44,530 nucleotides of DNA from Nitrosomonas sp. (GCA_021604405.1 BQJA01000018.1:1-44530); one strand, 5' to 3'; counted from the first letter of the stretch, positions 30,114-41,161 are shown. Translations and numbers: made by a program. Notes: generated by a model from the letters alone, not told the origin.

Positions 30114-30602
30114 TTATCGATATTTCGCATCTTCTTGTCTGTCTTTAGCGATCTGCTCTTCATACCTATCACCCACAGCAAGCAACATTTCTTTGGTATA
30201 GATCAAGTCACCCCTTTTTTCCCCGTGGTATTCCAGGATGCGCGTTTCTACAATCGAGTCCACCGGACATGATTCCTCACAGAATCCGCAGAAAATACAC
30301 TTATACAAATCTATATCATATCGCGTAGTCCGGCGCGTACCATCTTCACGCTGTTCTGATTCGATGGTAATCGCCATTGCAGGGCACACCGCCTCGCACA
30401 GCTTGCACGCAATACAACGCTCCTCACCATTCGGATAGCGTCGTAGCGCATGAAGACCGCGAAAGCGTGGCGATTGAGGCGTTTTTTCTTCAGGAAAATG
30501 CACGGTAACTTTTGGCTTGAATAAATAACGCCCGGTCACCATCATGCCCTTGAGCAGCTCAAACAACAAGAAGGTACTAAAAAATTTTTTGATACGATTC
30601 AT
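30114..30602 (-). CDS. nuoI: NADH-quinone oxidoreductase subunit I
   Basis: Carries the two [4Fe-4S] clusters N6a and N6b that pass electrons to N2 in NuoB. Cys63, 66, 69, 73 ([12 protein letters not shown]) and Cys102, 105, 108, 112 ([12 protein letters not shown]) are the ligands. I place the start at ATG 30602, giving the family's usual 162 residues: GGAGG lies seven bases upstream. A longer frame begins nine codons earlier inside the end of nuoH, but lacks support. It follows nuoH directly. Confidence 0.97.
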   Translation of the reverse strand: MNRIKKFFSTFLLFELLKGMMVTGRYLFKPKVTVHFPEEKTPQSPRFRGLHALRRYPNGEERCIACKLCEAVCPAMAITIESEQREDGTRRTTRYDIDLYKCIFCGFCEESCPVDSIVETRILEYHGEKRGDLIYTKEMLLAVGDRYEEQIAKDRQEDAKYR

Positions 30603-30619
30603 AACGTTTCCTCCACTCT

Positions 30620-31717
30620 TTAGAACCAAAGATTAAGCGGATACATATTCCGTATCGATAATGGCAACTGCATGATAGCACCCAGCAAGAAAATCCAAAC
30701 CAGTGTTAACGGAATAAACACTTTCCAGCCCAGCCGCATAATCTGATCATAGCGGTAACGTGGGAAAGTTGCACGAAACCAAAGAAAAAAGAATAGCATG
30801 AAAGCTATTTTCAGCAGCAGCCAAATAAAACCTGGAATCATGTTAAAAGGCGCGACATCTATTGGTGGCAGCCAACCACCCAAAAACAACAGGCTTGTAA
30901 GTGTAGCCACCAGTATCATATTGGCATACTCTGCCAAAAAGAATACCGTGAACGCCATGCCAGAATAGTCAACATGGAAACCCGCAACAATTTCAGATTC
31001 TCCTTCAGCCACATCAAATGGAGCGCGATTTGTTTCTGCGACACCAGAAATGAAATAAACCAAAAACATGGGAAACAGCGGTATAAAATACCAATTCAGT
31101 AAACTACCGCCCTGTTGCCCATTAACGATATCCCCAAGATTCAAGCTGGCCGACATCATCAATACGCAAACCAGTGCAAAACCCATTGCTAATTCATACG
31201 ATACTACTTGTGCTGCTGATCGCATCGCGCCAAGAAACGCATACTTAGAATTTGACGCCCAGCCAGCTATAATAACGCCATAAATACCCATTGAAGTCAT
31301 GGCAAGTATATAAAGTAACCCGGCATTAATATCGGCCAACACTACATCTGGGGAAAAAGGCACAACAGCCCATGCAGCAAGCGCCGGTGCAATAGTCAGG
31401 ATAGGTGCAAGGATAAAAAGAAATTTGTTAGCGCCACTTGGCACTACAATCTCTTTCATCATCGCCTTTACGGCATCAGCAATTGGCTGCCCCCAGCCCC
31501 GTAACCATGGAATGCCAAAGAACGTCACCCGATTCGGACCAACCCGAATCTGCATATAAGCGATTATTTTGCGTTCTGCAAAGGTGAGATAAGCCACCCC
31601 TAATAATAACGGCACCACAATCGCAACAATCAGTGTCAAGTCTTTTGTCAACACGAACAACATTGGTCCCCACTCGGTACCAAAGAACTGCTCAAATAGT
31701 TGTTGAATATACACCAT
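30620..31717 (-). CDS. nuoH: NADH-quinone oxidoreductase subunit H
   Basis: Eight-helix membrane subunit that forms much of the quinone-binding chamber. Conserved segments are [52 protein letters not shown] and [22 protein letters not shown]. The 365-residue length is normal. It is located between nuoG (22 bases upstream) and nuoI. The acidic loop DVAEGESE, which takes part in coupling, is intact. Confidence 0.98.
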   Translation of the reverse strand: MVYIQQLFEQFFGTEWGPMLFVLTKDLTLIVAIVVPLLLGVAYLTFAERKIIAYMQIRVGPNRVTFFGIPWLRGWGQPIADAVKAMMKEIVVPSGANKFLFILAPILTIAPALAAWAVVPFSPDVVLADINAGLLYILAMTSMGIYGVIIAGWASNSKYAFLGAMRSAAQVVSYELAMGFALVCVLMMSASLNLGDIVNGQQGGSLLNWYFIPLFPMFLVYFISGVAETNRAPFDVAEGESEIVAGFHVDYSGMAFTVFFLAEYANMILVATLTSLLFLGGWLPPIDVAPFNMIPGFIWLLLKIAFMLFFFLWFRATFPRYRYDQIMRLGWKVFIPLTLVWIFLLGAIMQLPLSIRNMYPLNLWF

Positions 31718-31739
31718 TAATAAATTCCAATTCTCGCCA

Positions 31740-34148
31740 TTACAATTTTTCTACTGTAATTTCACCATACAGTGCGCCTAATAAAACTGTATCGGGATGC
31801 GCGCATGCAACCCGCACGCAATCATCCGGAAGTTTTTCATCACAACTAACGCATAGTTGGGCTTCTCCATCATCTTGCTTAAGTGATACACGATCACCTG
31901 CTTTGATTCCCAGTCTCTCCATAAGCACCGGCGACATCCACGCTTGTGGCTGAGCAGCATCAGCAGTTTGTTGCAGGGATTCAGCATGACGAACTATTGG
32001 ATCTGCCTGATAAATGGGTACTTCCCCTATACGCTGGAGCTTCCCAGCGCTTTTGGCAGGCATAGTGATAACATTGCTGTCTAAGTAATTATTTAAATGC
32101 TCGTTAATATCAAAACCTGCCGGAAAAATTTCATCACGAATCTGTTCCGGTGTTTCATAGTCAAAACCATCCAGCTGCATTAAATTGCCAAGTACACGCA
32201 ACACCTTCCAGGCCGGACGCGTATCACCCAAAGGAGGAACAACGCCGTTAAAAGTCTGCACACGCCCTTCTGTATTAATAAATGTACCAGAAGTTTCTGT
32301 AAACGGCGCAATTGGAAGCACCACATCCGCGTAATCAACAGTATTTCCTCGATAAGAGCTCATAGACACAACAAACTCAGCCGATTTCAAAATATTGACT
32401 GCTTGCTGAGAGTGATGCGTATCATGCTCAGGTTCCATATTCATTAACAGAAAACCCTGACAGGGTGTCGTAGATGTATTTTCTTTTGAACCAAGCATTT
32501 GTGCCGCATTGAGGCCTGTCATTTTCTTCTGAGAAGATTTGCTGGACATACTCAAACCGCCGTGCCCGGGTACTGCACCTGCAACATAAGCACCGACGCT
32601 ATTCGCCGCTTCACCCAACATTCCAAACCGCGCATTAATTATTTGCGCTATATGTTGAGCCAACAAGTGTATATCCGTGCAATCAGGATGATGCTGCGAA
32701 ATATTTCCAAGAAAAATGGCAGCTGAACTATTTTCTACCAGGCTGGACGCAATCTCTCGTGCCGTGTCGGTTACATCGACTGAATTAATTATTTCACTGG
32801 TATGTTCAGGTATCGACAACTGTTTTAATTCAATTATTGCCTTAAGAATTTCAGCAAGTGCTGTCACGATCGCTGCAGGGGCGACAATGTATTCATTCGC
32901 TTTTTTCATCAGCAAGTCATCGCCAACTGGATTGACAAGATTAAGCTGCAAGCCTTTTTTTACTGCCTGACGTATACGTTGTGCAATCAGCGGATGATCT
33001 TTTCGCAATGTGCTACCAACAATTAAAACTGACTTTAATTGTGAAATGTCAGCAATACGCGTACCTAGCCAAGGAACGCCCTGCAACTGCTCGTCCATAC
33101 GAAAATCCGCTTGACGCAAGCGATGATCAATATTGCCACTCCCCAATGATCTGGTCAGCTTCTGTAATAAATAAAGCTCTTCCAGTGTACTGTGCGGTGA
33201 AGCTAAAGCGCCTAAACTTTGCGCCCCGTATTGATCTTTGATAGCTGTCAAACCATCTATCGCAAATGCCAGTGCATCATGCCAATCACATTCCTGCCAT
33301 TGACCTTCACGCTTGATCATTGGCTTGGTCAATCGATCTTCTGAATTAAGACCTTCATAAGAAAACCGGTCCTTGTCTGACAACCAGCATTCATTAACAT
33401 CCTCATTATCTCTTGGCAGAACACGCATCACGCGATTCTGTTTAACTTGGACAATCAGATTAGATCCAAGTCCACAATGCGGGCTGATCGATTTTCTACG
33501 TGACAGTTCCCAGGTTCTTGCCGAATAGCGGAATGGCTTACTAACCAGTGCGCCAACTGGACATAGGTCGATCACGTTCCCCGACAGTTCTGAATCAACC
33601 GATTTTCCGACAAATGTTAATATCTCAGCATGCTCACCACGACCCGCCATTCCAAGTTCCATAATGCCTGCAATTTCCTGACCAAATCGAACGCAGCGTG
33701 TACAATGAATACACCGCGTCATATCGGTCGAAATCAAAGGCCCTAAATTCTTGTTAGTCACGACGCGTTTTGGCTCGGTATAACGCGACTGGCTTGCTCC
33801 ATAGCCAACCGCCAGATCCTGCAATTGACATTCACCGCCTTGGTCACAAATAGGACAATCTAACGGGTGATTGATCAGCAAAAATTCCATGACGCCTTTT
33901 TGCGCAGTGACCGCCTGCTCACTATGCGTCAGCACTTTCATTCCTTCCATCACTGGCGTGGCGCAGGCAGGCAACGGCTTCGGCGCCTTTTCCACCTGGA
34001 CCAGACACATACGGCAGTTGGCCGCGATAGACAGTTTCTTGTGGTAGCAAAAATGAGGAATGTAGATTCCCAATTGCTTGGCGCCATCCATGACTGTACC
34101 CCCTTTGGGCACAGAGACTTGCTTACCGTCGATTTGAATATTGATCAT
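31740..34148 (-). CDS. nuoG: NADH-quinone oxidoreductase subunit G
   Basis: Largest hydrophilic subunit, carrying several iron-sulfur clusters. Cys34, 45, 48 and 62 bind the [2Fe-2S] N1b; [14 protein letters not shown] (His94, Cys98, 101, 107) binds N5; CIHCTRC (Cys146, 149, 152) and Cys196 bind N4. Where E. coli and Thermus bind the off-path cluster N7 (C-x2-C-x3-C...C), this protein has Ser222, Cys225, Ser229 and a Cys254, so N7 is very probably absent. The molybdopterin-oxidoreductase-like C-terminal part (about 260-800) has no cofactor role in complex I. Length 802. Confidence 0.97.
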   Translation of the reverse strand: MINIQIDGKQVSVPKGGTVMDGAKQLGIYIPHFCYHKKLSIAANCRMCLVQVEKAPKPLPACATPVMEGMKVLTHSEQAVTAQKGVMEFLLINHPLDCPICDQGGECQLQDLAVGYGASQSRYTEPKRVVTNKNLGPLISTDMTRCIHCTRCVRFGQEIAGIMELGMAGRGEHAEILTFVGKSVDSELSGNVIDLCPVGALVSKPFRYSARTWELSRRKSISPHCGLGSNLIVQVKQNRVMRVLPRDNEDVNECWLSDKDRFSYEGLNSEDRLTKPMIKREGQWQECDWHDALAFAIDGLTAIKDQYGAQSLGALASPHSTLEELYLLQKLTRSLGSGNIDHRLRQADFRMDEQLQGVPWLGTRIADISQLKSVLIVGSTLRKDHPLIAQRIRQAVKKGLQLNLVNPVGDDLLMKKANEYIVAPAAIVTALAEILKAIIELKQLSIPEHTSEIINSVDVTDTAREIASSLVENSSAAIFLGNISQHHPDCTDIHLLAQHIAQIINARFGMLGEAANSVGAYVAGAVPGHGGLSMSSKSSQKKMTGLNAAQMLGSKENTSTTPCQGFLLMNMEPEHDTHHSQQAVNILKSAEFVVSMSSYRGNTVDYADVVLPIAPFTETSGTFINTEGRVQTFNGVVPPLGDTRPAWKVLRVLGNLMQLDGFDYETPEQIRDEIFPAGFDINEHLNNYLDSNVITMPAKSAGKLQRIGEVPIYQADPIVRHAESLQQTADAAQPQAWMSPVLMERLGIKAGDRVSLKQDDGEAQLCVSCDEKLPDDCVRVACAHPDTVLLGALYGEITVEKL

Positions 34149-34221
34149 CGGCTAAAAATTCTTGGATTAACAAAAATAAGCTCAAAGCAGTGCATCTCTA
34201 ATAGTCTTAAATATAACAAGA

Positions 34222-35499
34222 CTAAACCGCACATTTTTTATGCTCGATATGGTAAATAAACTCATCCCGAAAATGTTGAATCATTGCGCGTACCGGCATC
34301 GCTGCTGCATCACCGAGCGCACAAATAGTACGCCCCTGGATATTGTCGGCAATATTATCAAGCAATTCGATATCTTCCGTTTTTCCTTTGCCATTTTCAA
34401 TCCGATTAATTATACGATAGAGCCAGCCGGTCCCCTCACGGCAGGGGGTGCATTGTCCACAGGATTCTTCATAGTAAAAATAAGATAACCGCTCCAGCGC
34501 TTTCACCATGCAAGTCGTATCGTCCATAATTATTACCGCGCCTGAACCTAACATCGAACCTGCCTTGGCAATGGAGTCGTAATCCATGTCTGTTTGCATC
34601 ATTACATCGCCCGGCAATACCGGCATGGACGATCCGCCAGGAATACATCCCTTCAATTTTCTACCACCGCGCATACCACCCGCCATTTCAAGCAATATCG
34701 GAAAAGGTGTACCCATTGGTATTTCATAGTTTCCTGGCTTACTTACATGACCCGATACAGAAAAAATCTTGGTTCCCCCATTATTTGGCTTACCGAGTTG
34801 AAGATACTGTTCGCCGCTATTACGAATAATCCAGGGTACCGACGCAAAGGTTTCGGTATTGTTAATTGTGGTTGGTTTTCCATACAGCCCGAAATTAGCC
34901 GGGAATGGCGGTTTGAAACGCGGCTGCCCTTTCTTTCCTTCGAGGGACTCAAGCAATGCCGTCTCCTCACCGCAAATATACGCACCGTATCCATGATGAT
35001 TGTGCAATTGAAAGCTGAAATCGGAACCTAATATATTTTCACCCAAGTAACCTGCTGTCCGCGCTTCCTCTACAGCCTCTTCCATACGTTCGTAGGTATC
35101 CCATATTTCGCCATGAATGTAATTGTAGCCGGTCCTGATGCCCATCGCATAAGCAGCGATCATCATTCCTTCAATGAGAATATGCGGGTTAAAGCGCATG
35201 ATGTCACGGTCTTTGAAAGTACCTGGCTCCCCCTCGTCTGAATTACAAACCAAATATTTTTCGCCCTCGTATTCTTTTGGCATGAAACTCCATTTCAGCC
35301 CTGTCGGAAAGCCAGCACCGCCACGCCCACGCAATGCTGACGTTTTTACTTCCTCAATGATTTCTTCAGGCGGTATTTTATTTGCCAAGATCTTCCTTAT
35401 CGCCGCATAACCTTCACGCTGCTCATAATTTTTTAGCTGCCAGTTTTCAGGGTCAGATGGGTCAACTCCATTCAGAATAGTTAAAGGAAACTGGGTCAT
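34222..35499 (-). CDS. nuoF: NADH-quinone oxidoreductase subunit F
   Basis: Binds NADH, FMN and the [4Fe-4S] cluster N3, and is where electrons enter complex [18 protein letters not shown] and [16 protein letters not shown] form the NADH/FMN site; [11 protein letters not shown] plus a later cysteine (TICALGD) bind N3. The 425-residue length is usual. The ATG overlaps the nuoE stop by four bases (ATGA), consistent with coupled translation of the two members of the NADH dehydrogenase module. Confidence 0.98.
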   Translation of the reverse strand: MTQFPLTILNGVDPSDPENWQLKNYEQREGYAAIRKILANKIPPEEIIEEVKTSALRGRGGAGFPTGLKWSFMPKEYEGEKYLVCNSDEGEPGTFKDRDIMRFNPHILIEGMMIAAYAMGIRTGYNYIHGEIWDTYERMEEAVEEARTAGYLGENILGSDFSFQLHNHHGYGAYICGEETALLESLEGKKGQPRFKPPFPANFGLYGKPTTINNTETFASVPWIIRNSGEQYLQLGKPNNGGTKIFSVSGHVSKPGNYEIPMGTPFPILLEMAGGMRGGRKLKGCIPGGSSMPVLPGDVMMQTDMDYDSIAKAGSMLGSGAVIIMDDTTCMVKALERLSYFYYEESCGQCTPCREGTGWLYRIINRIENGKGKTEDIELLDNIADNIQGRTICALGDAAAMPVRAMIQHFRDEFIYHIEHKKCAV

Positions 35500-35972
35500 T
35501 TGTTCAGCTCCTCCAGTAGTTGATCAATTGCATCATTCGTCATAAAGCTGCACATTCGCTTATTGTTGACTAAAAATACCGGCGCATCGCCACAAGATCC
35601 CATGCATTCACCTTCCTTCAAGGTAAACTGTCCGTCATTGGTTGTTTGATTAAAATCAACCCCCAATTTCTGCTTCAAATAACCTGCCGCATCGTTTCCA
35701 CCGGACAAAGCGCATGGCAAATTGGTGCAAACTGTAATTTTATATTTTCCCAACGGCTCAAGATTATACATATTATAAAATGTCGCCACTTCATAAACAG
35801 CAACCGGAGCCATCTCCAAATACTTTGCTACAAAATCCATGACCTCATTGGATAACCAGCCTTTTTCATCTTGTGCTATGGCAAGTGCAGACATGACAGC
35901 TGACTGCTTCTGATCGATCGGATATTTCGCTATTTCCCGGTCAATTTTTGTTAGGGATTCTGGACTTAACAT
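35496..35972 (-). CDS. nuoE: NADH-quinone oxidoreductase subunit E
   Basis: Thioredoxin-like subunit that carries the [2Fe-2S] cluster N1a beside the flavin. The ligand cysteines lie in [10 protein letters not shown] and CMGSCGDAP. The start is ambiguous between a GTG at 35975 and the adjoining ATG at 35972; I use the ATG. The resulting 158 residues agree with the family. The gene begins a few bases after nuoD and overlaps nuoF by four bases. Confidence 0.97.
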   Translation of the reverse strand: MLSPESLTKIDREIAKYPIDQKQSAVMSALAIAQDEKGWLSNEVMDFVAKYLEMAPVAVYEVATFYNMYNLEPLGKYKITVCTNLPCALSGGNDAAGYLKQKLGVDFNQTTNDGQFTLKEGECMGSCGDAPVFLVNNKRMCSFMTNDAIDQLLEELNK

Positions 35973-35980
35973 CACATTAT

Positions 35981-37234
35981 TTATCTATCTATCTCACCAA
36001 AAACAATATCTTGCGTACCTATAACAGCAACCAGGTCGGCGATCATATGACCGCGCGTCATTTCATCCAAACCGGCCAAATGAGCAAAGCCCGGCGCACG
36101 TATTTTTAAGCGATAGGGCTTGTTTGCACCATCTGAAACCAAATAGATACCGAATTCACCCTTGGGGTGTTCAATTGCGACATAGGCTTCACCAGGCGGA
36201 ACATGAAAACCTTCAGTAAACAACTTGAAATGGTGAATCATTTCTTCCATGTTTTGTTTCATACCAACCCGTGAGGGTGGCGCAATCTTATGATTATCGG
36301 TAATGACAGGCCCTGGATTGTCCCGCAGCCAAGCAATGCATTGTTTGATAATTCGATTGGATTGACGAAACTCTTCCATTCGAACCAGATAACGATCATA
36401 ACAGTCGCCATTTACGCCCACAGGAATATCGAAATCCATTTGATCATAAACTTCGTAGGGCTGCTTCTTACGTAAATCCCATTCAACACCGGAGCCGCGC
36501 AGCATTGGCCCTGTAAAACCAAGCGCCTTGGCGCGTTCGGGCGTAACAATCCCTATATCGACCAAACGTTGTTTCCATATACGATTGTCTGTCAATAACG
36601 TTTCATACTCATCCACATATACCGGGAAACGATTTGTGAAATCTTCAATAAAATCTAACAAAGACCCTTCCCGGTTCTGATTCCGCAGTCGTGTTTGCTT
36701 ATCGTTATGAATTTTGGATGGTTGATATTGCGGCATTCTATCCGGAAGATCGCGGTATACGCCGCCAGGCCGATAATAGGCTGCATGCAACCTTGCACCA
36801 GATACTGCCTCGTAACAATCCATCAAATCCTCTCGCTCACGGAAAGCATACAGAAAGACGGTCATTGCCCCCACATCAAGTGCATGTGCGCCAAGCCATA
36901 ACAAATGATTCAGGATACGCGTAATTTCATCAAACATAACACGTATGTATTGGGCGCGCAGCGGAACCTCAAGTTGAAGCAACTTCTCGATCGCCATGAC
37001 ATAAGCGTGCTCATTTGCCATCATAGACACGTAGTCCAAGCGATCCATATAAGGAACTGACTGAATGAAAGTCTTATTTTCAGCTAACTTCTCTGTTGCA
37101 CGATGCAGCAATCCAATATGCGGATCGGCACGACGTATAACCTCCCCATCCAGCTCTAATACCAAACGCAACACCCCATGAGCAGCCGGGTGCTGAGGTC
37201 CAAAGTTCATCGTGTAATTTTTAATTTCGGCCAT
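35981..37234 (-). CDS. nuoD: NADH-quinone oxidoreductase subunit D
   Basis: The 49-kDa-type subunit, related to NiFe hydrogenase large subunits, which forms the quinone site with Nuo[24 protein letters not shown] near the N-terminus carries the quinone-site histidine loop; [11 protein letters not shown] and the C-terminal [13 protein letters not shown] are typical. It is a separate gene from nuoC, unlike the fused nuoCD of enterobacteria. Length 417 is standard for the separate form. Confidence 0.98.
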   Translation of the reverse strand: MAEIKNYTMNFGPQHPAAHGVLRLVLELDGEVIRRADPHIGLLHRATEKLAENKTFIQSVPYMDRLDYVSMMANEHAYVMAIEKLLQLEVPLRAQYIRVMFDEITRILNHLLWLGAHALDVGAMTVFLYAFREREDLMDCYEAVSGARLHAAYYRPGGVYRDLPDRMPQYQPSKIHNDKQTRLRNQNREGSLLDFIEDFTNRFPVYVDEYETLLTDNRIWKQRLVDIGIVTPERAKALGFTGPMLRGSGVEWDLRKKQPYEVYDQMDFDIPVGVNGDCYDRYLVRMEEFRQSNRIIKQCIAWLRDNPGPVITDNHKIAPPSRVGMKQNMEEMIHHFKLFTEGFHVPPGEAYVAIEHPKGEFGIYLVSDGANKPYRLKIRAPGFAHLAGLDEMTRGHMIADLVAVIGTQDIVFGEIDR

Positions 37235-37295
37235 ATTACTTCACAGCGTTATTTTGAATAATCGAACGTCATATTTATATTTTGGAGCAATAACC

Positions 37296-37913
37296 TCATT
37301 CTGCACCGCCGTAATGTTCCTCTCGTATGATACGAGGCGTAATTTCACGCGGTTCGATACTGACAGGTTGATATATTACTCGCTTCTGATCAGGGTCGTA
37401 GCGCATCTCCAGATGTCCTGAAATAGGAAAATCTTTTCGGAATGGATTACCGATAAAGCCGTAATCCGTGAGTATGCGTCGCAAGTCAGGATGACCGGAA
37501 AAAACAATTCCAAACAAATCAAACGCTTCTCTTTCAAACCAATTTACTGACGGCCAAATATCGATTACCGAATCAATGACTGGAAATTCATCATTATCTG
37601 CAAATGCTTTAACGCGCAATCTACAGTTATGTTTAACCGACAAAAGGTGATACACGGCAGCAAAGCGTTTATTGTCCAGACTGTCCTTGAAGCTTGCCTC
37701 ATCATCACCATACGTTAAGTAATCCACTCCACATAAATCGATTAGCAATTCAAAGCTGAGTTTGGGGTGATCACGCAAGACCTGAGATACTCCTAAAATA
37801 TCTTCGGGGCGCACAATGATGGTTATTTCACCGTATTGCTCGTTTAAACTAACGACTTTATCGGACAATATGCTTTGTAATGACGATGTGAGTTCTTGTT
37901 GTGTAATGGACAT
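37296..37913 (-). CDS. nuoC: NADH-quinone oxidoreductase subunit C
   Basis: The 30-kDa-type hydrophilic subunit of complex I. The signature [30 protein letters not shown] is present near residues 125-155, followed by [14 protein letters not shown] place the start at ATG 37913, eight bases after the nuoB stop, giving 205 residues ([14 protein letters not shown]); the frame extends six codons to a TTG that overlaps nuoB and has less support. nuoD follows 61 bases downstream. Confidence 0.96.
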   Translation of the reverse strand: MSITQQELTSSLQSILSDKVVSLNEQYGEITIIVRPEDILGVSQVLRDHPKLSFELLIDLCGVDYLTYGDDEASFKDSLDNKRFAAVYHLLSVKHNCRLRVKAFADNDEFPVIDSVIDIWPSVNWFEREAFDLFGIVFSGHPDLRRILTDYGFIGNPFRKDFPISGHLEMRYDPDQKRVIYQPVSIEPREITPRIIREEHYGGAE

Positions 37914-37920
37914 ACGACGC

Positions 37921-38397
37921 TCAGCGGGCAATTGTATTCGTGCGATTAATTTTATTTTGTAATTGTATAATTCCGTAAAGCAGAGCTTCCGCTGTTGGCG
38001 GACAGCCTGGCACGTAAATATCTACCGGCACAATGCGATCACAACCGCGCACAACTGAATAAGAATAGTGATAGTAACCGCCGCCATTTGCACAGGAACC
38101 CATTGAAATAACCCAACGTGGCTCAGCCATTTGATCATAAACTTTGCGCAATGCCGGAGCCATTTTATTACAAAGCGTACCAGCCACAATCATAACATCC
38201 GATTGACGCGGACTAGGGCGAAAAACAATCCCAAAACGGTCCAGATCATAACGCGACGCACCCGTCTGCATCATCTCAACTGCACAACAAGCCAGCCCAA
38301 AGGTCATTGGCCACATTGAACCTGTACGTCCCCAGTTAATAACTGAGTCAAGGCTGGTTGTAATAAATCCTTTTTCCAGTGTACCTTCAATACTCAT
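37921..38397 (-). CDS. nuoB: NADH-quinone oxidoreductase subunit B
   Basis: Holds the terminal [4Fe-4S] cluster N2, which reduces quinone. Ligands are the tandem Cys37-Cys38 (LACCAVEMM), Cys102 (MGSCANGGG) and Cys132 (PGCPPTAE). The 158-residue length is typical. It starts four bases after the nuoA stop, so the first genes of the operon are tightly packed. Confidence 0.98.
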   Translation of the reverse strand: MSIEGTLEKGFITTSLDSVINWGRTGSMWPMTFGLACCAVEMMQTGASRYDLDRFGIVFRPSPRQSDVMIVAGTLCNKMAPALRKVYDQMAEPRWVISMGSCANGGGYYHYSYSVVRGCDRIVPVDIYVPGCPPTAEALLYGIIQLQNKINRTNTIAR

Positions 38398-38401
38398 CGT
38401 T

Positions 38402-38758
38402 CTAATCCCACTCTAATGCACCTTTCATCCATTCATAGATGAAGCCTACGATCAAGATACCAAGAAATACCATCATGGCGAGAAAACCAAACAAACCAAT
38501 TTCATCCAAAACAATCGCCCATGGAAACAAGAACGCTATCTCCAAATCAAATAAAATAAACAAAATCGCCACAAGATAATAGCGCACATCAAATTTCATT
38601 CGTGCATCTTCAAATGCTTCAAAACCACATTCATACGGTGACAGCTTTTCGCTCTCCGGATTGTTTGGCGCCATCAACCAGCCAATCAACATTGGGACCA
38701 CGCCGACAGCGAGCCCAACAATCAGAAACAATAGAATCGAAAAATAATTCTCAAGCAT
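38402..38758 (-). CDS. nuoA: NADH-quinone oxidoreductase subunit A
   Basis: First gene of the operon: a three-helix membrane subunit of complex I. The family block [42 protein letters not shown] is intact, including the loop cysteine of ECGFE. Length 118. The 115 bases between it and the tRNA-Leu gene upstream contain a possible promoter (TTGAAA, 17 bases, AAATAA on the minus strand near 38790-38820), but the match is weak. Confidence 0.98.
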   Translation of the reverse strand: MLENYFSILLFLIVGLAVGVVPMLIGWLMAPNNPESEKLSPYECGFEAFEDARMKFDVRYYLVAILFILFDLEIAFLFPWAIVLDEIGLFGFLAMMVFLGILIVGFIYEWMKGALEWD

Positions 38759-38873
38759 TTTGAAAATACCATGTGTTTAATAGGAAAACAGCCAATTGTT
38801 TATTTTCTGATCAACGAATACATTTCAATTTTTGATTCTACCATGATCATAAAAATACTCACGATCATTCATG

Positions 38874-38958
38874 TGGTGCCGACGGCGAGACTCGAACTCG
38901 CACAGCTCTCGCCACCGCCCCCTCAAGACGGCGTGTCTACCAATTCCACCACGTCGGC
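38874..38958 (-). tRNA. tRNA-Leu (anticodon GAG)
   Basis: The minus strand folds as a class II tRNA with a 7-base-pair acceptor stem GCCGACG/CGTCGGC, discriminator A and encoded CCA. The anticodon arm is CCGTC-TTGAGGG-GGCGG, giving anticodon GAG, which reads CUC and CUU. The long variable arm and TTCGAGTC T-loop are present; the D-arm region GTGGAATTGGTAGACAC is typical of tRNA-Leu. It lies between secG and nuoA on their strand, so may be processed from a longer transcript. Confidence 0.97.
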
Positions 38959-39015
38959 GACAAAATTCTTAAGAAATAATGTCGAAATGATATCAATCAA
39001 TCCAATCTATTACGA

Positions 39016-39420
39016 CTACTCAGGAATCAGATTTGCATTTGACGAATCATCGGATTCAGGAATCTCAAAAACTGGCGGCTCAGTCAGTTCAGATTCATCT
39101 TCTGTTGTTAGAGCGGGCGATGAAGGCACCTCACTGGACTCTATTACCTCACCCATGCGACTCATCACGCCTGCATCTTCTGTCCTATTGGTCGAAATGT
39201 AAGTCAGTCCCAGACTCGTACAAAAAAATACGGTCGCAATGAGCGCTGTACTCCTGCTCATAAAATTGGCCGAACCACTTGCGCCAAATACACTGCCCGC
39301 CGAACCACTTCCAAATGCAGCACCCATATCGGCGCCTTTTCCTTGCTGCAATAATACCAACACGACCATCACAACGGCCGCTATCACATGTATTGACCAA
39401 ACAATGTTTTCCAAACCCAC
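39016..39420 (-). CDS. secG: Preprotein translocase subunit SecG
   Basis: Auxiliary membrane subunit of the SecYEG channel. The N-terminal 80 residues hold two membrane helices flanking the conserved loop [24 protein letters not shown]. The tail from about residue 85 is acidic and Ser/Pro-rich ([14 protein letters not shown]), as is common in beta- and gammaproteobacteria, and accounts for the 134-residue length. It follows tpiA by 12 bases; tpiA-secG is a frequent pair. Confidence 0.96.
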   Translation of the reverse strand: MGLENIVWSIHVIAAVVMVVLVLLQQGKGADMGAAFGSGSAGSVFGASGSANFMSRSTALIATVFFCTSLGLTYISTNRTEDAGVMSRMGEVIESSEVPSSPALTTEDESELTEPPVFEIPESDDSSNANLIPE

Positions 39421-39432
39421 TACTCCAAAAAT

Positions 39433-40188
39433 TTAATCCTGCCCTGCCCGGCAGATGGCAACAAAATCTTCTGCAATTAAAGAAGCACCGCCTATCAATC
39501 CGCCATCAATATCAGGCATAGCAAAAAGTTCAGCGGCATTATTAGCTTTGACACTCCCGCCATACAATATGGTTAGATCTGCCGCCACTCCCTCATCATG
39601 TCTGGCTATACTGCCACGAATCAATGCATGCACTTCCTGTGCCTGCTGAGGTGATGCCGTTTTACCAGTACCAATCGCCCAAACAGGTTCGTAGGCAATT
39701 ACTGCTTTACTTAGCGATGCAACACCAGCCTGATCAATCACCGCATCTAACTGTTCAGCAATCACTTTCTCCATCGCACCGGTTTCACGTTGCTGTAATG
39801 TCTCGCCCACACACAAAATTGGCATCAGTCCTGAATTTTGCGATGCTGTAAATTTTAAAGACACTGTATGGCTGTCTTCTCCAAACAAAGATCTGCGTTC
39901 CGAGTGTCCTACAATAACATATTGACAATCAAAATCCTTCAACATTTCCGCCGATACTTCACCGGTGTAGGCACCTTTGCTGAATTGATTAACGTTTTGC
40001 GCGCCCCAGGCTATTTGCGTATTTTCCAGCATCGATTGTACTGACGATAAATAAGGATAGGGCACACAAACCACACAACTACCCTTACGCATTCCAGCAG
40101 TACCCGTGATCACAGCATCCAACAGTTCTTTATTCTGAACCAAGCTACCGTGCATCTTCCAGTTACCTGCAACCAGCTTTTTGCGCAT
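39433..40188 (-). CDS. tpiA: Triosephosphate isomerase
   Basis: Interconverts dihydroxyacetone phosphate and glyceraldehyde 3-phosphate. Catalytic residues are present: N9 and K11 (GNWKMHG), H95 (VIVGHSERR), E167 (AYEPVWAIGTG), with the flexible loop following and the phosphate-binding GGSVK and GGLIGGASL near the C-terminus. Length 251 is normal. It heads a tpiA-secG unit; in an obligate autotroph it would work in the Calvin cycle as well as in central carbon metabolism. Confidence 0.98.
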   Translation of the reverse strand: MRKKLVAGNWKMHGSLVQNKELLDAVITGTAGMRKGSCVVCVPYPYLSSVQSMLENTQIAWGAQNVNQFSKGAYTGEVSAEMLKDFDCQYVIVGHSERRSLFGEDSHTVSLKFTASQNSGLMPILCVGETLQQRETGAMEKVIAEQLDAVIDQAGVASLSKAVIAYEPVWAIGTGKTASPQQAQEVHALIRGSIARHDEGVAADLTILYGGSVKANNAAELFAMPDIDGGLIGGASLIAEDFVAICRAGQD

Positions 40189-40631
40189 TCGTTATCCTAT
40201 CTTAACTTTAAAAAAGGGGCGATGCTACCTGTGATTATCATTCTAGTCAATCTCAAGCATTTTGCCTGCACAAATTTTCTCAACCTCTGCGATTATTTAC
40301 AGCTAACCTACCAGCAGCACAAGGAACACATTTTCACACCGAGCTCTGGGAAATACCCAAAACACAAAAACCGCACAAAAGCGAACGCATCAAATCTCAT
40401 TATCGATCCACTTGCTTGGTAGTCAGGCACTTTGTGCAAGATCCCGATCGTGCTCCTTACTTTATTGACCGATCTCTTCGCAAACTATCACTCGTCATTC
40501 ATTTGTTCTGTTATTGCGATAATACCCGGATATTATTATAATACCTGCAAAAAAATGAATACTATCGCACATGCCCCTTTTGAAGTGTCATATACCTAAT
40601 CAGGGTATTACTTCAATTGCAGTTGCTAGAC

Positions 40632-40657
40632 TTCCTATGATCTATTATTCATAGGAA
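40632..40657. repeat. Perfect palindrome upstream of the small exported gene
   Basis: TTCCTATGA (40632-40640) and TCATAGGAA (40649-40657) are perfect 9-base inverted repeats with an 8-base spacer. They end 12 bases before a TTGACA hexamer. Place and symmetry suggest a binding site for a dimeric regulator, possibly an activator; a transcript hairpin is the alternative. No regulator is identified. Confidence 0.5.
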
Positions 40658-40669
40658 TTAATTTCAAAA

Positions 40670-40699
40670 TTGACAACGAATAAAGCTAAGTGCTAAAAA
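40670..40699 (+). promoter_or_regulatory. Candidate promoter of the small exported gene
   Basis: A perfect -35 TTGACA (40670-40675) is followed after 18 bases by TAAAAA, a four-of-six match to the -10. It lies just right of the palindrome and would give a leader of about 145 bases. Moderate support only, because the region is very AT-rich. Confidence 0.4.
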
Positions 40700-40850
40700 G
40701 TAGTTTACTGATGGTGTAAATGTATGTAAATTTTGTAGTGTTCCTAGAAGGAATCTATGCATCACAGATTATTAGATATATTTTTGTAAAAACTTTTCCG
40801 GTTATTCAAAAATAATTTAAAAAAATTCAACCAAACCAAGGGGTATTAAA

Positions 40851-41105
40851 ATGAAAAGAGTAGTATTAGCTGCTTTAACATCAGCATTTATATTTGGATC
40901 AGCGGCCACTATGGCGAGCGGAAATCTCGAATCCTCACTTACACCGATAAGTGCCGAAAACATTTCGAACTGGATGTCATGTCAGGACAAGAAACCGGGC
41001 GATACCGTTAAGAGCGCTACACGGGTAGAGAACGGCAAAATAGTCAGAGTAAAATGTGCTGACGTGAATAAAATTGTTGAAGAAGCACAGGCTACAAGCA
41101 AATAA
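40851..41105 (+). CDS. Small exported protein with two cysteines, unknown function
   Basis: I do not recognise this 84-residue protein. It begins with a signal peptide (MKRVVLAALTSAFIFGSAAT) with probable cleavage near TMA/SG at residues 22-23. The mature part of about 60 residues has two cysteines, in WMSCQDKKPGD and VRVKCADVNK, 26 residues apart, suited to a periplasmic disulfide, and a predicted helix at the C-terminus (ADVNKIVEEAQATSK). AAGGGG about nine bases upstream supports the ATG. It stands alone and is convergent with pstB. The codon pattern, RBS and elaborate upstream region support a real gene. Confidence 0.8.
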   Translation: MKRVVLAALTSAFIFGSAATMASGNLESSLTPISAENISNWMSCQDKKPGDTVKSATRVENGKIVRVKCADVNKIVEEAQATSK

Positions 41106-41115
41106 TTTTTAACTT

Positions 41116-41161
41116 GAATTAAGAGCTGACAATTCTTATAAAGAAATTAAGCTCTTAATTC
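41116..41161. terminator. Long hairpin between the small exported gene and pstB
   Basis: GAATTAAGAGCT (41116-41127) and AGCTCTTAATTC (41150-41161) are perfect 12-base inverted repeats; the 22-base loop itself contains TTCTT/AAGAA, so the structure can extend. It begins ten bases after the small gene's stop and lies between two convergent genes. A bidirectional transcription end or RNA-stabilising structure is likely. U-runs at its edges are short. Confidence 0.5.

Larger units (their letters stand above)
40189..40850. other. 662-base gene-free AT-rich region between tpiA and the small exported gene
   Basis: No convincing gene is seen; the longest open frame (about 90 codons overlapping the tpiA start) lacks coding character. 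The right half contains a perfect palindrome (40632-40657), a promoter-like TTGACA (40670-40675) and a long AT-rich leader with a small TTCCT/AGGAA hairpin (about 40741-40753). The left half must contain the tpiA promoter, which I could not place with confidence. I do not recognise a small RNA. Confidence 0.5.

Noticed and set aside
35974..36000. Short TATC tandem repeat between nuoD and nuoE
   Set aside because: Only three units and mostly within the nuoD end (GATAGATAA); no sign of phase variation.
38771..39202. 143-codon plus-strand frame across tRNA-Leu and secG
   Set aside because: It is antisense to a tRNA gene and to a conserved protein gene; both explain the sequence.
40150..40422. 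90-codon plus-strand open frame overlapping the start of tpiA
   Set aside because: No ribosome binding site, antisense overlap with tpiA and its promoter region, and residue composition typical of chance frames.
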